A stretch of DNA of 64,000 nucleotides from Dictyobacter alpinus (lineage in GTDB: Bacteria; Chloroflexota; Ktedonobacteria; Ktedonobacterales; Ktedonobacteraceae). The stretch is from assembly GCF_003967575.1 (NCBI RefSeq), contig NZ_BIFT01000001.1:4960001-5024000 (forward strand), in the 5' to 3' direction. The stretch's first letter is position 1. Each line of letters starts with the position of its first letter. The notes beneath the pieces were generated by a model. That model was not told the DNA's origin. It did no database searches and was given only the letters and a program-made list of their open reading frames with translations. Below are positions 8,501-16,370 of the stretch, one piece after another. The position numbers and the translations under genes are program-made.

Positions 8501-10549
8501 ATGATCGATACAACTTCGAGCGTGCCAGTTGTGCCATCGGAGCCATTGGAACGGCCAGCCAGACGCTGGACCCGCCTCTGGCAGCCTGTGAGCCTGGGTA
8601 TTATTCTGCTTACCTCCATTTTTATGAACTTCTATCAATTGGGACAGAATGGTTTCGGCAATACCTACTATGCCAGTGCTATTAGAAGTATGCTTGATAG
8701 CTGGCACACTTTTTTCTTTGTCTCGCTAGACCCGGTGGGTTTTGTGTCGGTGGATAAACCGCCGCTGGGATTCTGGTTGCAGGCGGCCAGCGCGAAGGTC
8801 TTTGGCTTTACGCCGTTTAGTGTCTTTTTTCCGCAGGCGCTCGCAGGTGTGCTTGCGGTCCTGTTGCTCTACCATCTTGTGCGTCGTCATTTCGGGGTCG
8901 TGGCTGGTCTGCTGGCCGCGCTGGCCCTGGCGGTCAGTCCGATTAGCGTGGTCACCAATCGCAATAATACCATCGATAGCACGTTGGTCCTGACCATGCT
9001 CCTGGGTGCCTGGACCATCATGAAGGCCGCCGAGACAGGCAAGTGGCGCTGGCTACTGCTTACCGCTGTCCTGGTCGGACTTGGGTTCAATATCAAGATG
9101 CTTGAGGCCTACCTGGTGGTCCCGGCTTATGCACTCCTTTACCTGCTTGCCGCACCGAGAAGTCTCAAGATGCGTATTGCTCAACTTCTCGTAGCGGCGG
9201 CCGTCATGCTGGCGATCTCATTATCCTGGGCGGTCGTCGTCGATCTCACGCCAGCGTCCCAGCGTCCTTATGTGGGTTCCTCACAGGACAATTCAGAGCT
9301 CAGTCTGGCCCTTGGCTATAATGGTGTGCAGCGCCTGCTCGGTTCCTTTGGTATTGGTGGGAGCCGCAACGCTGGAACTCAGGCGAGCCCGACAACAGGT
9401 AATCCTCCCCAGGGAACCCCGCCACCACAGGGTATAAATGGAGCTCAACCCCCACAGGGAGCGCCAGGAGGAACTGGCGGTATGTTCAATACAGGTACGC
9501 CTGGCATCTTACGTCTCTTTAACGAGCCGCTTGGTGGACAGATTGTCTGGCTCTTGCCGCTGGCCCTATTTGGTATAGTGGCGCTGGCATGGCAGGGTCG
9601 TCCACGTTTCCGCGCGTCGCCTGAGCAACAATCGCTGATCCTGTGGGGCATCTGGCTCCTGACCATGGGAGCCTTCTTTAGTATCGCCAGCTTTTTCCAT
9701 CAATACTACCTATCGACGCTCGCGCCCGCCATCTGTGCCCTGTTCGGAATTGGTGTCGTCGTAATGTGGAGAGATTACTGGCATACCAATTGGCGTGGCT
9801 GGCTGCTCCCAATCGCGCTGATGTTGACCGCGTTCGAGCAGATCCACATTATCATGAGTAATAGCGCCTGGGGAACCTGGCTGATTCCCGTGATTGCAAC
9901 GGGCTGTACGCTGGCCTCATTGATCCTGTTTGGCGCCCGCCTCTTTCCTCGCCTCAACCTCAACAAACCCATGCTGGTCTCGGCACTCTGTACTGGCCTG
10001 CTCGTCCTGCTCCTCACATCCGCTATCTGGTCGGCCGTGCCCGCCATCCAGAATACTGCAGACAACCTGCCTGTAGCGGGCCCCAGCCAACAAATGGTCC
10101 TTGGGAGAGAAAACGTTACCGCCAGACAGAGCGGTGTCGTGCCGCAACGGCCAGCGGCAGGTCCTGGTGGCGGGGGCAATGTCAGTAGTGCCCTCATCAA
10201 ATACCTGGAAGCCAACCAGGGGAACGCAAAATACCTGGTGGCCGTCCCCAGTTCCAATCAGGCCGACGCCATCATCCTGGCAACCAACAAAGGCGTCATG
10301 GCCCTCGGAGGCTTCTCTGGCAGTGATCCCATTTTGACCACCAGCCAGCTCTCCGCGCTCGTCGCCAACGGCACCATCCGCTACTTCCTGCTCAACGACC
10401 CCGGCGCCTTCGCAGGCGGCCACCGTGGAGGTCAAAGCACCCTCACAACCTGGGTCACCCAGAACTGTGCCACCGTCAACGCCAGCCAATGGCAAGGTAA
10501 AGCCAGCAGCACCACCACCCAACTCTACAACTGTACCCCCACCAAATAA
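8501..10549 (+). CDS. Polytopic membrane mannosyltransferase, YkcA/YkcB (GT39/ArnT-like) family
   Basis: The 682-residue integral membrane protein has about twelve hydrophobic segments. It carries the family signature SVDKPPLGFWLQ after the first extracytoplasmic loop (residues about 78-95) and RNNTIDS near 155, the hallmarks of lipid-phosphate-sugar-dependent glycosyltransferases of the PMT/ArnT type. A Gly/Pro/Gln-rich insertion at about residues 290-330 and a soluble C-terminal domain after about 540 (KYLVAVPSSNQADAIIL, ALGGFSGSDP) match the YkcB subgroup. The likely role is O-glycosylation or decoration of surface polymers. The ATG follows AAGGGA. A shared palindrome upstream suggests control by the 15.7-kb regulator. 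Confidence 0.87.
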   Translation: MIDTTSSVPVVPSEPLERPARRWTRLWQPVSLGIILLTSIFMNFYQLGQNGFGNTYYASAIRSMLDSWHTFFFVSLDPVGFVSVDKPPLGFWLQAASAKVFGFTPFSVFFPQALAGVLAVLLLYHLVRRHFGVVAGLLAALALAVSPISVVTNRNNTIDSTLVLTMLLGAWTIMKAAETGKWRWLLLTAVLVGLGFNIKMLEAYLVVPAYALLYLLAAPRSLKMRIAQLLVAAAVMLAISLSWAVVVDLTPASQRPYVGSSQDNSELSLALGYNGVQRLLGSFGIGGSRNAGTQASPTTGNPPQGTPPPQGINGAQPPQGAPGGTGGMFNTGTPGILRLFNEPLGGQIVWLLPLALFGIVALAWQGRPRFRASPEQQSLILWGIWLLTMGAFFSIASFFHQYYLSTLAPAICALFGIGVVVMWRDYWHTNWRGWLLPIALMLTAFEQIHIIMSNSAWGTWLIPVIATGCTLASLILFGARLFPRLNLNKPMLVSALCTGLLVLLLTSAIWSAVPAIQNTADNLPVAGPSQQMVLGRENVTARQSGVVPQRPAAGPGGGGNVSSALIKYLEANQGNAKYLVAVPSSNQADAIILATNKGVMALGGFSGSDPILTTSQLSALVANGTIRYFLLNDPGAFAGGHRGGQSTLTTWVTQNCATVNASQWQGKASSTTTQLYNCTPTK

Positions 10550-10573
10550 AACCCATATATCGTATCGATAAAA

Positions 10574-10838
10574 GAAAAAAGAGCAGTAGCGGCAGCCCTG
10601 GTGGCTGCGCACGTGAGGGTACGTGCGCAGCCGCCCGCACCACGAGTTCACCTGCCACCACGTCTCGCCCCACGAAAATCTCCGGCCACCTGCCCCTGCG
10701 ATCATAGCATTGACAAAAGGGGAAAGTGGGCGAACGTTGTCGTCAAGGAAGGCTGGCGGGTACGTGTACTCGAAAGGTTGGTGGTTGCGCACTTGGGGGT
10801 ACGTGCGCAGCCACCAGGGCTGCCGCTACCGCTTTTTT
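10574..10838. repeat. Palindromic element with GTAGCGG termini between convergent genes
   Basis: Near-identical inverted ends GTAGCGGCAGCCCTGGTGG (starting at 10586 and ending at 10829) are each continued by an internal hairpin GGCTGCGCACGT/ACGTGCGCAGCC. A-rich and T-rich tails flank them, so it can also act as a two-way terminator for the genes ending at 10549 and 10848. The interior is unlike the 24.6- and 46.5-kb copies. Confidence 0.8.
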
Positions 10839-10847
10839 TCCATCTGG

Positions 10848-12584
10848 TCAGGGTTGCAGGATGGGAATCTGGGTGATGATGTTGGAGCTAGGGGTTGTCC
10901 AGACCAGCGAAAAGTCCTTCAGGCGGCGGGCTTGAAAGGAACTGGTGTTAATGTCCAACATGTATATCAGGTCTTTGTTGAAGCCCAGGATAGTGTTGTT
11001 TGTGTTGCTAATGTTCTTCTCCTGAATTTTTTTACCACTTGTGAGATCAATCATGATGGTTTGTGAGCCGTTGGTAGTATACAGGGTGTTGCCATTAATT
11101 GTGGCGTAAAAATTGTCGCCTCGTGTGGTGATGGGCAGTTGCCAGACATCTCTGCCGGTCCGTGTGTCGAAGGCGTAGATTGTGTAGGGCGTCGCATCTG
11201 GCTTCTGGTTGGGCTTGGGAGCAGGAATATAATAGCCGATCAAGATATGATTGCTCACCGGAGTCGGATACGGTTCAAAGCCTGCGCTATAGGCGTTGAT
11301 ATTACTGGCGTCGTTCATGCGATGGAAGCGTGTAGCGCTCTGCCATAGCCTCTGGCCTGTCCGTGCGTTGAAGGCAAAGATACGGCCAGTATCTTTGCCA
11401 TTGCACTCAGGTTTGTCTGGCGGACAGCCCATGAGTGTGCTGACGTGGCCTGTACCTGCATAGATGACGCCATCGCTAGCTTGGATGCCGGTAAAGTAAT
11501 CTCCCGGTATATTTGTTTGTTGCTGCCATATTTTCTTGCCGCTCTGCTCATCCAACACGATGAGATATTGATCGATGGAGACATACGCCCGGCCATTGGA
11601 GACATAGGTAGGACCGGGCAGTCCGCTCCCGCCTGGAGTCTTGAACTGCCAGCGTTGATGTCCGGTCTGTGCATCAAATGCGTATAAAATTTCATCTGGC
11701 AGGTTGCTCTCAGGATTTCTAACACCGTCTTTGATGTAGAGGTTCTGGTCCGAGACGCTGAAGCTTGAATTATTAAAGCGTTGCGTATTTTGCCATAGCT
11801 GATGTCCATCATCAAGGGCATAGGCCGCTAATGTGCCGTCGTTGCGAAAGATATAGAAGGCAGTATGATTAATATCGGTGGTGAAGTTGGTGGCCTGCGG
11901 CATTTCAGTATGCCAGCGTTGTTGACCATTGTCGGTCCTGAAGGCGTAGAGGTCATGGTCGAGCATCGCATAGACTGTCTCCTGCCTGACAATAATGTGG
12001 ATGTTAAACTCCTGTATTCCCAGGCGAGATCTAAGGGGCTGCGACCAGATGACCGCACCAGTCTGCCCATTGAGCTTGCTGAGTGTCTTTTTGACTACTT
12101 TGTAGATATTCGCTGGCCCGGATTGGACTGTGGTCGTCTGGCCATCGCTGGTCAGAGCCACAGGACCAGGATGAAAAATGCTGGTTACCACGAACCAGCT
12201 GCCGATGATTACCCCGATGGCCAGCATCGCGACCAGGACTTGCCGGATAGAGTTAATGCCTGGCCTATTGACCTTGTTCTGCTTCATGCCGCTGCTCCTT
12301 TGTTGTCTGGCGAGACTATCGCTCTGCGCTGAGTCCAATCGCGTATGCAATGGAGGAATGTCTCTGCCTGCTTCTGCTGGCGCTTGCTGGGCATTGATGT
12401 TGCGTAAGCGTTGTTTGACACGGGCAATGGCCTCTTGATCTTCACTGGTTACCTCGATGTGGTAGATATGGCCAAGTGTCTCAGCAAGTTCGCTGGCCAT
12501 GGGATCTTGTTGTGGTGAATGCGCGGTCTGGCTGGTCTGCTCATCAATCTGTTCAGGACGATAGTATTCATCTTGATGAGTCAT
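10848..12584 (-). CDS. Membrane-anchored PQQ-type beta-propeller, likely sensor/anti-sigma partner
   Basis: The 578-residue protein has a cytoplasmic N-terminus of about 113 residues, one membrane helix at about 114-136 (QVLVAMLAIGVIIGSWFVV), and an outside domain made of repeated PQQ-like blades: LNGQTGAVIWSQ, RTDNGQQRWH, LDDGHQLWQ, DAQTGHQRWQF, DEQSGKKIWQQ, NARTGQRLWQS, DTRTGRDVWQL. The gene starts three bases after the sigma-factor stop, so the two are almost certainly co-translated. By position it should bind and restrain that ECF factor. The zinc anti-sigma motif (HxxxCxxC) is absent, so a non-ZAS mechanism is inferred. The blades could bind a ligand or form a protein scaffold. Confidence 0.8.
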   Translation of the reverse strand: MTHQDEYYRPEQIDEQTSQTAHSPQQDPMASELAETLGHIYHIEVTSEDQEAIARVKQRLRNINAQQAPAEAGRDIPPLHTRLDSAQSDSLARQQRSSGMKQNKVNRPGINSIRQVLVAMLAIGVIIGSWFVVTSIFHPGPVALTSDGQTTTVQSGPANIYKVVKKTLSKLNGQTGAVIWSQPLRSRLGIQEFNIHIIVRQETVYAMLDHDLYAFRTDNGQQRWHTEMPQATNFTTDINHTAFYIFRNDGTLAAYALDDGHQLWQNTQRFNNSSFSVSDQNLYIKDGVRNPESNLPDEILYAFDAQTGHQRWQFKTPGGSGLPGPTYVSNGRAYVSIDQYLIVLDEQSGKKIWQQQTNIPGDYFTGIQASDGVIYAGTGHVSTLMGCPPDKPECNGKDTGRIFAFNARTGQRLWQSATRFHRMNDASNINAYSAGFEPYPTPVSNHILIGYYIPAPKPNQKPDATPYTIYAFDTRTGRDVWQLPITTRGDNFYATINGNTLYTTNGSQTIMIDLTSGKKIQEKNISNTNNTILGFNKDLIYMLDINTSSFQARRLKDFSLVWTTPSSNIITQIPILQP

Positions 12585-12587
12585 GAT

Positions 12588-13130
12588 TTATTCCCCCTTT
12601 CCGCGTATGTGCTGTGACTGGCGCAAAAAGTTCATGGTACGTGAGAGCATCGCGCGTACCGCTGTCTCGCTTTTGCCGATGATGATGGCGATTTCAGGAC
12701 TATTGAGTTCATAGCCGAAGCGCAGCCAGAGTACTTCCTGTTGCGCGGGTGATAGATCAGCTAACAGTTGCTTGATTTGCGCTACGTTGTCCAGACGGAG
12801 AGCGGCCCCTTCAGGACCGTGTATTTCGTTCATATAGATGGTGTCGGCAACATGCTCCAGTGGGACATTGTTGCGTATACTTCCTTTCCGAAAAGCATCA
12901 ATGGTTTTATTGCGAGCGACCCGCCATAGCCAGGCCACCTGGGCCTGCTCAGGCAGTGTCGCGAAACGTGTATCTTCCATGGCGGCGGTGAAGATGTCGA
13001 GCAAAATATCTTCAGCATCTTCCCGCAAGTGCGTGTGCTGACGCAGGTAGGTGAATATTTTTCCCCCATAGCGTTCAAAAAGCACATCCGTAGATGCACC
13101 GGTCGTTTGTGTGTCACGTGGCTGATGCAT
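12588..13130 (-). CDS. ECF-type RNA polymerase sigma factor
   Basis: The 180-residue protein has sigma region 2 at about residues 18-85 (FERYGGKIFTYLRQH, DAEDILLDIF, WLWRVARNKTIDAFRK). Sigma region 4 lies at about 120-172 (LLADLSPAQQEVLWLRFGYELNSPEIAIIIGKSETAVRAMLSR as a helix-turn-helix). The size is normal for ECF factors. It is the first gene of a two-gene unit with the PQQ-propeller membrane protein, a standard sigma/sensor layout. A promoter is expected in 13131-13206, but no matching target motif could be identified. Confidence 0.9.
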   Translation of the reverse strand: MHQPRDTQTTGASTDVLFERYGGKIFTYLRQHTHLREDAEDILLDIFTAAMEDTRFATLPEQAQVAWLWRVARNKTIDAFRKGSIRNNVPLEHVADTIYMNEIHGPEGAALRLDNVAQIKQLLADLSPAQQEVLWLRFGYELNSPEIAIIIGKSETAVRAMLSRTMNFLRQSQHIRGKGE

Positions 13131-13206
13131 GCTTTGCGCTATCCCCTCTGCATGTTTGAGATCTCGCTAAACACATCGTTTATGGGCCAAAAAGTGTGAC
13201 ACATGC

Positions 13207-13266
13207 CACCTCGACATAAACAAAGGGCCATACAACAACGTATGGCCCTTTGTTTATGTCGAGGTG
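13207..13266. repeat. 27-bp perfect stem-loop downstream of the ferric-reductase-like gene
   Basis: CACCTCGACATAAACAAAGG... (13207-13233) pairs perfectly with 13240-13266 across AACAAC. It begins two bases past the 13269 stop codon. Only a T5 run about 12 bases further on the minus strand follows, so it could be a terminator, an mRNA 3' stabiliser, or both. Confidence 0.8.
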
Positions 13267-13268
13267 TT

Positions 13269-13856
13269 TTATGCCGCCCATGGGCGTTGGCGTGCGGGGT
13301 TGACTACGGGTGTGCGCTTCTTTTTGAGTGCCCACAGCCGGCGTATGAGCAGGAGCGCTACCAGGATGCTACTGACCGCATAGAGGCCGAGGGCCCAGCG
13401 CGTCTGGGTGTCGCTACCGGTGCCGATGCCATGGATGGTTGCCAGCATAAAAATGAGCAGGGTCAATATGTGGAGTTTCCTCCATAGTTTATAGCCAATA
13501 TATGGTCGTAGTAATGTGCTGATACCGATGGCGATACCAAGGTATACTCCGACGATACCCAGGGCCATCCAGATGGGACGATAGCTGGTGGCGAATGGCA
13601 TCAGGATGTCGCTCCAACCGAAATGGGTGAATGGATCGATCCATACGGCTGCGATATGGACCACCAGAAAAATGCTGCTGAGTAATGTGAGAAAGTTATG
13701 CAGTTCGCTATTGATCAGGCGGGGCCAGCGACCGGGTGATTGCAACTGGGTCGAGAGGGCCAGTCCCATAATCACGGCCAGGGCCAGTAAGACATAGGTT
13801 GTGAAGCCGCCGGCACGTGCAATATCCCAGGTGACGTTTTGCCAGATACTATTCAT
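13269..13856 (-). CDS. Ferric-reductase-like transmembrane protein (MsrQ/YedZ-type heme membrane domain)
   Basis: The 195-residue protein has five or six membrane helices. Paired histidines, His53/His67 (ELHNFL, VVHIAA) and His129/His142 (KLHILT, TIHGIG), are spaced as expected for two b-hemes across the membrane. It lacks the C-terminal FAD/NAD(P)H domain of full ferric or NADPH oxidases, so it should pass electrons between partners. It is the last gene of a unit with apbE and the Ser/Thr-rich membrane protein, which suggests an extracytoplasmic flavin/heme electron-transfer system. The start is the ATG at 13856 after AAGAAAAAC, a weak ribosome site. Confidence 0.85.
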   Translation of the reverse strand: MNSIWQNVTWDIARAGGFTTYVLLALAVIMGLALSTQLQSPGRWPRLINSELHNFLTLLSSIFLVVHIAAVWIDPFTHFGWSDILMPFATSYRPIWMALGIVGVYLGIAIGISTLLRPYIGYKLWRKLHILTLLIFMLATIHGIGTGSDTQTRWALGLYAVSSILVALLLIRRLWALKKKRTPVVNPARQRPWAA

Positions 13857-13915
13857 TGTTTTTCTTCTTTCATGAGCATAAACATATATTATTTTTTTAA
13901 GTAGTATAAAGACAT

Positions 13916-14821
13916 TTATGTGTGCATTTCAAGCTCAGGCCATGGTGCGACGGTTTCCCAACTGCCGTCTATGTGTATAAACATGCCTGCGATATTTTGT
14001 TGGCGTAGAAAGGTTACGCCGTCCTGGGGACCTTGAATAAAGGCGACTTTCGCGGCCACTTCGGCCTGCTCACACCAATCGGTGACCACCGTTACGGACC
14101 AGAGATCGTTTAGCGCTGGTAGTCCTGTTTGTGGATCGAGCAGGTGGTGGCGCAACGTTTGTCCCTGCAACCAGTGTCGGCGGGCAATTCCCGATGTGGC
14201 CATAGCCCCACGGCCCAGCGGAAGGGTCCAGCTAGCGTTTTGTGCGGGAACCGCAATCGGCCAGTACGCGGCACGCGGCGGGAGATCCAGGACCGCTAGA
14301 TCTCCGCCCGCATTGACGAGTGCGGGCCTGATGCCATGCTGGCGTAGCCGCTCCACGGCGGCATCCACGGCCATACCCTTGGCGATCCCGCCAAAGTCCA
14401 GCTTGCAGCCCATGGGCAGCGTAACACGACGCGAGTGTGGGCTTAACTGAATATGTCGCCATGCGCCTCCCTGGTTGTGTGCCTCTCCGAGGCTGGCTGG
14501 TACTGCCTCAAGCTGCTCAAAGCTTCTGTCATAGCCCAGTTGGACCAGTTGATCGTGTAATGTCGGATCATAGACGCCCTCGGTGGTCCGAGCCGCCGCC
14601 AATGCGGCCACCAGGACCGTGTAGAGCAGTTCACTTACCATCATGGGCGTGCCAGCCTGTCTGTTCAGGCGCGAAAGTTCGCTCTCCGGCAAGAAACGGC
14701 TCAGGGTCTGCTCCCATTCCAGGAAGAGCAGATAGACAAGCTGTATGCCCTTCTCGGCCTGCTTTTCCGGCAGGAGCATAGAAATGGTCGTGCCCATCGC
14801 TCGGAACTCCTTGCGGCACAT
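13916..14821 (-). CDS. apbE: FAD:protein FMN transferase (ApbE)
   Basis: The product covalently attaches FMN to Thr/Ser of extracytoplasmic flavoproteins. Family motifs are in order: FRAMGTTISM at the start, LSRFLPESELSRLN, KLDFGGIAKGMAVDAA (flavin pocket), LVNAGGDLAV, MATSGIARRHW, HHLLDPQTG, and SVTVVTDWCEQAE at the metal site. The frame is open much further upstream, but that part overlaps the preceding gene and is low-complexity shadow. The start at 14821 keeps the first beta strand. The ATG at 14797, with AGGAG nine bases upstream, is the alternative. No lipobox or signal peptide is visible, so the enzyme may act inside or its export signal is non-standard. It lies 19 bp after the small membrane protein gene. 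Confidence 0.88.
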   Translation of the reverse strand: MCRKEFRAMGTTISMLLPEKQAEKGIQLVYLLFLEWEQTLSRFLPESELSRLNRQAGTPMMVSELLYTVLVAALAAARTTEGVYDPTLHDQLVQLGYDRSFEQLEAVPASLGEAHNQGGAWRHIQLSPHSRRVTLPMGCKLDFGGIAKGMAVDAAVERLRQHGIRPALVNAGGDLAVLDLPPRAAYWPIAVPAQNASWTLPLGRGAMATSGIARRHWLQGQTLRHHLLDPQTGLPALNDLWSVTVVTDWCEQAEVAAKVAFIQGPQDGVTFLRQQNIAGMFIHIDGSWETVAPWPELEMHT

Positions 14822-14840
14822 GCCTTCAGGAGTCGTATAA

Positions 14841-15266
14841 TCAGGATGCGCTGGTGCCGCTAACAGGGCCGGCTGGCGCGGGGAAGTTATTGGTTGTACC
14901 GCTGTCAACTGGTGTTGGGGTTGGCGTGCTGGTTGCGGTCGCTGTTGGTGTCGCTGTAGTTGTACCAATGTTATTTCCCTCCTGCGGCTGTGAGATACTC
15001 TTACTGGTCTGAGAAGATGTAGATGTCGTCGCCTGGGTGCTGGTGGTTGCCGTGCTGGTTGTGCTGCCAACCTGATGGAGCGCGACCAGTCCGCCGAATG
15101 CGCCAAAACCCAGGATCGAAGAAACGGCGAACCAGTGTTTCAGCTTGTTTGCCATTTCCAGCGCTTGTGCCTTCGGCATCTTCTGTGGAGGCCGAACTTT
15201 TTGTCCTGCGGGCGGTTTTCCAATCCTTGTGGTCTGTCTATCGTAATTGTTTGGATTTATTTCCAT
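14841..15266 (-). CDS. Single-pass membrane protein with Ser/Thr/Pro-rich outer tail
   Basis: The 141-residue protein has a basic N-terminus, one helix at about residues 45-64 (WFAVSSILGFGAFGGLVAL) and a 75-residue tail almost only of Thr, Ser, Pro, Ala and Gly, ending PVDSGTTNNFPAPAG. No FMN-binding domain can be seen, although this is the position where ApbE substrates are usually encoded. The DSGTT motif faintly recalls the Asp-x-Ser-Gly-Ala-Thr flavinylation site. It is the first gene of the unit with apbE and the heme membrane protein. It could be the flavinylated electron carrier or simply a cell-wall spacer; the function is unproven. Confidence 0.7.
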   Translation of the reverse strand: MEINPNNYDRQTTRIGKPPAGQKVRPPQKMPKAQALEMANKLKHWFAVSSILGFGAFGGLVALHQVGSTTSTATTSTQATTSTSSQTSKSISQPQEGNNIGTTTATPTATATSTPTPTPVDSGTTNNFPAPAGPVSGTSAS

Positions 15267-15329
15267 TGTTCTAGCTGTCCAATCTTTGGTGTGATTAACT
15301 AAATCATGTGCTAAGCATAGAACAGTTGT

Positions 15330-15367
15330 ATGAAAACTTTATGAGAAATTTATGAGAATGTTCTCAT
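15330..15367. promoter_or_regulatory. Phased ATGAGAA repeats and palindrome: probable OmpR-type operator
   Basis: ATGAAAA (15330), ATGAGAA (15341) and ATGAGAA (15352) are spaced exactly 11 bp apart, the classic spacing for OmpR/PhoB-family dimers. The last copy completes the palindrome ATGAGAATGTTCTCAT with 15361-15367. It lies 64-101 bp upstream of the membrane protein/apbE unit. Another half-site is at 15617, just before the regulator gene. Confidence 0.65.
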
Positions 15368-15468
15368 TTTGATGCTGCGCTTCGGTTCTGGCTAGATTGG
15401 AATATCCTCATTCCTTTCCAATCTCTTTCCAATAAAGTGGTGGTATGCTCATAATGGATCTGGCGTCG

Positions 15469-15588
15469 TGCGCCTGGGCGCACTCGGGCACTAAAGTGCC
15501 CTTACAATGTTTAGTATTTATTTCATTCATTTCAGCAAATAGTGATCTGTGATCACTATTTGCTGAAATGAATGAAATAAATACTAAA
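15469..15588. repeat. Cluster of three hairpins including a 38-bp perfect stem
   Basis: GTGCGCC-TG-GGCGCAC (15469-15484) abuts GGGCACT-AA-AGTGCCC (15486-15501), the short palindrome also seen at 5985 and 49905. Then 15510-15547 pairs base for base with 15551-15588 across a three-base loop. The long stem lies in the 5' region of the response-regulator operon and could block upstream transcription or form a long double-stranded RNA leader. Confidence 0.85.
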
Positions 15589-15655
15589 TCTAGTATGTTT
15601 ACATGATAAAATTTTGATGAGAAATATCTGGTAGGTGTTAAAAGGGAAGTATATT

Positions 15656-16336
15656 ATGCATGTTCTGGTTGTGGAGGATGAGCAGCGTCTGGCGTATTTG
15701 TTGCGTCGTGTGTTGTTGGAGGAGCGACATACGGTTGATCTGGCCTATGATGGTGATAAAGGACTTGATCTGGCTTTGAGTGATACGTATGATGTGGTGG
15801 TGCTTGATTTGATGTTGCCGGGTATTGATGGACTTGAGATCTGCCGTCAGCTTCGGGCTGAACGTATTATGACGCCAGTGCTGATGCTGACGGCGCGTGG
15901 GGCGGTCGAGGATCGTGTGACCGGGCTGAATGTGGGCGCGGACGATTATCTGACCAAGCCTTTTGCGATGGAGGAATTACTGGCTCGTATCAATGCTTTG
16001 CTACGTCGTCGCGATCGGCGTTTTGATGAGGCTTCCCAATTGAGTATAGGCGATCTGACGCTTGATCTGGTGCGCCACGAAGTACGGCGGACCGGACGCA
16101 TCGTTGATCTTACGGCTAAGGAATTTGCTTTGCTGGAATATCTGCTGCGCCATCCAGGGCAGGCGCTCTCGCGTACACAGATCGTTGATGCTGTCTGGCG
16201 CTATGATCTGGAGGGACTCTCGAATGTTGTGGATATCTATATTCACTATTTGCGTGATAAGATCGATCAGGGTTTTGCTTACCCATTAATTAAAACTGTG
16301 CGTGGCGTAGGGTATAAGATCGATGCACGCCAATAA
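15656..16336 (+). CDS. OmpR/PhoB-family response regulator
   Basis: The 226-residue protein has a receiver domain at residues 1-115: acidic pair Glu-Asp in VVEDEQ, phospho-Asp in VVVLDLMLPG, Thr in LTARG, Lys in TKPF. A winged-helix effector domain follows at about 128-224 (LTAKEFALLEYLLRHPG, VVDIYIHYLRDKID, RGVGYKI). A GTG at 15635 would add seven residues. The ATG at 15656 has AAGGGAA seven bases upstream. The kinase gene follows after 34 bp. Repeated ATGAGAA half-sites upstream suggest autoregulation and control of the divergent apbE unit. Confidence 0.92.
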   Translation: MHVLVVEDEQRLAYLLRRVLLEERHTVDLAYDGDKGLDLALSDTYDVVVLDLMLPGIDGLEICRQLRAERIMTPVLMLTARGAVEDRVTGLNVGADDYLTKPFAMEELLARINALLRRRDRRFDEASQLSIGDLTLDLVRHEVRRTGRIVDLTAKEFALLEYLLRHPGQALSRTQIVDAVWRYDLEGLSNVVDIYIHYLRDKIDQGFAYPLIKTVRGVGYKIDARQ

Positions 16337-16370
16337 TAATAGATACAAGTAGAGAGAAGGAGCGCGCAAG

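Noticed and set aside
9917..10792. 291-codon minus-strand frame at the end of the GT39-like gene
   Set aside because: It runs through the palindromic element and antisense to a membrane protein; low-complexity Gly/Val-rich product.
14822..15106. N-terminal extension of ApbE by about 95 residues
   Set aside because: It is Arg/Gln/Pro-rich shadow of the small membrane protein gene in another frame. ApbE homology starts at FRAMGTT.
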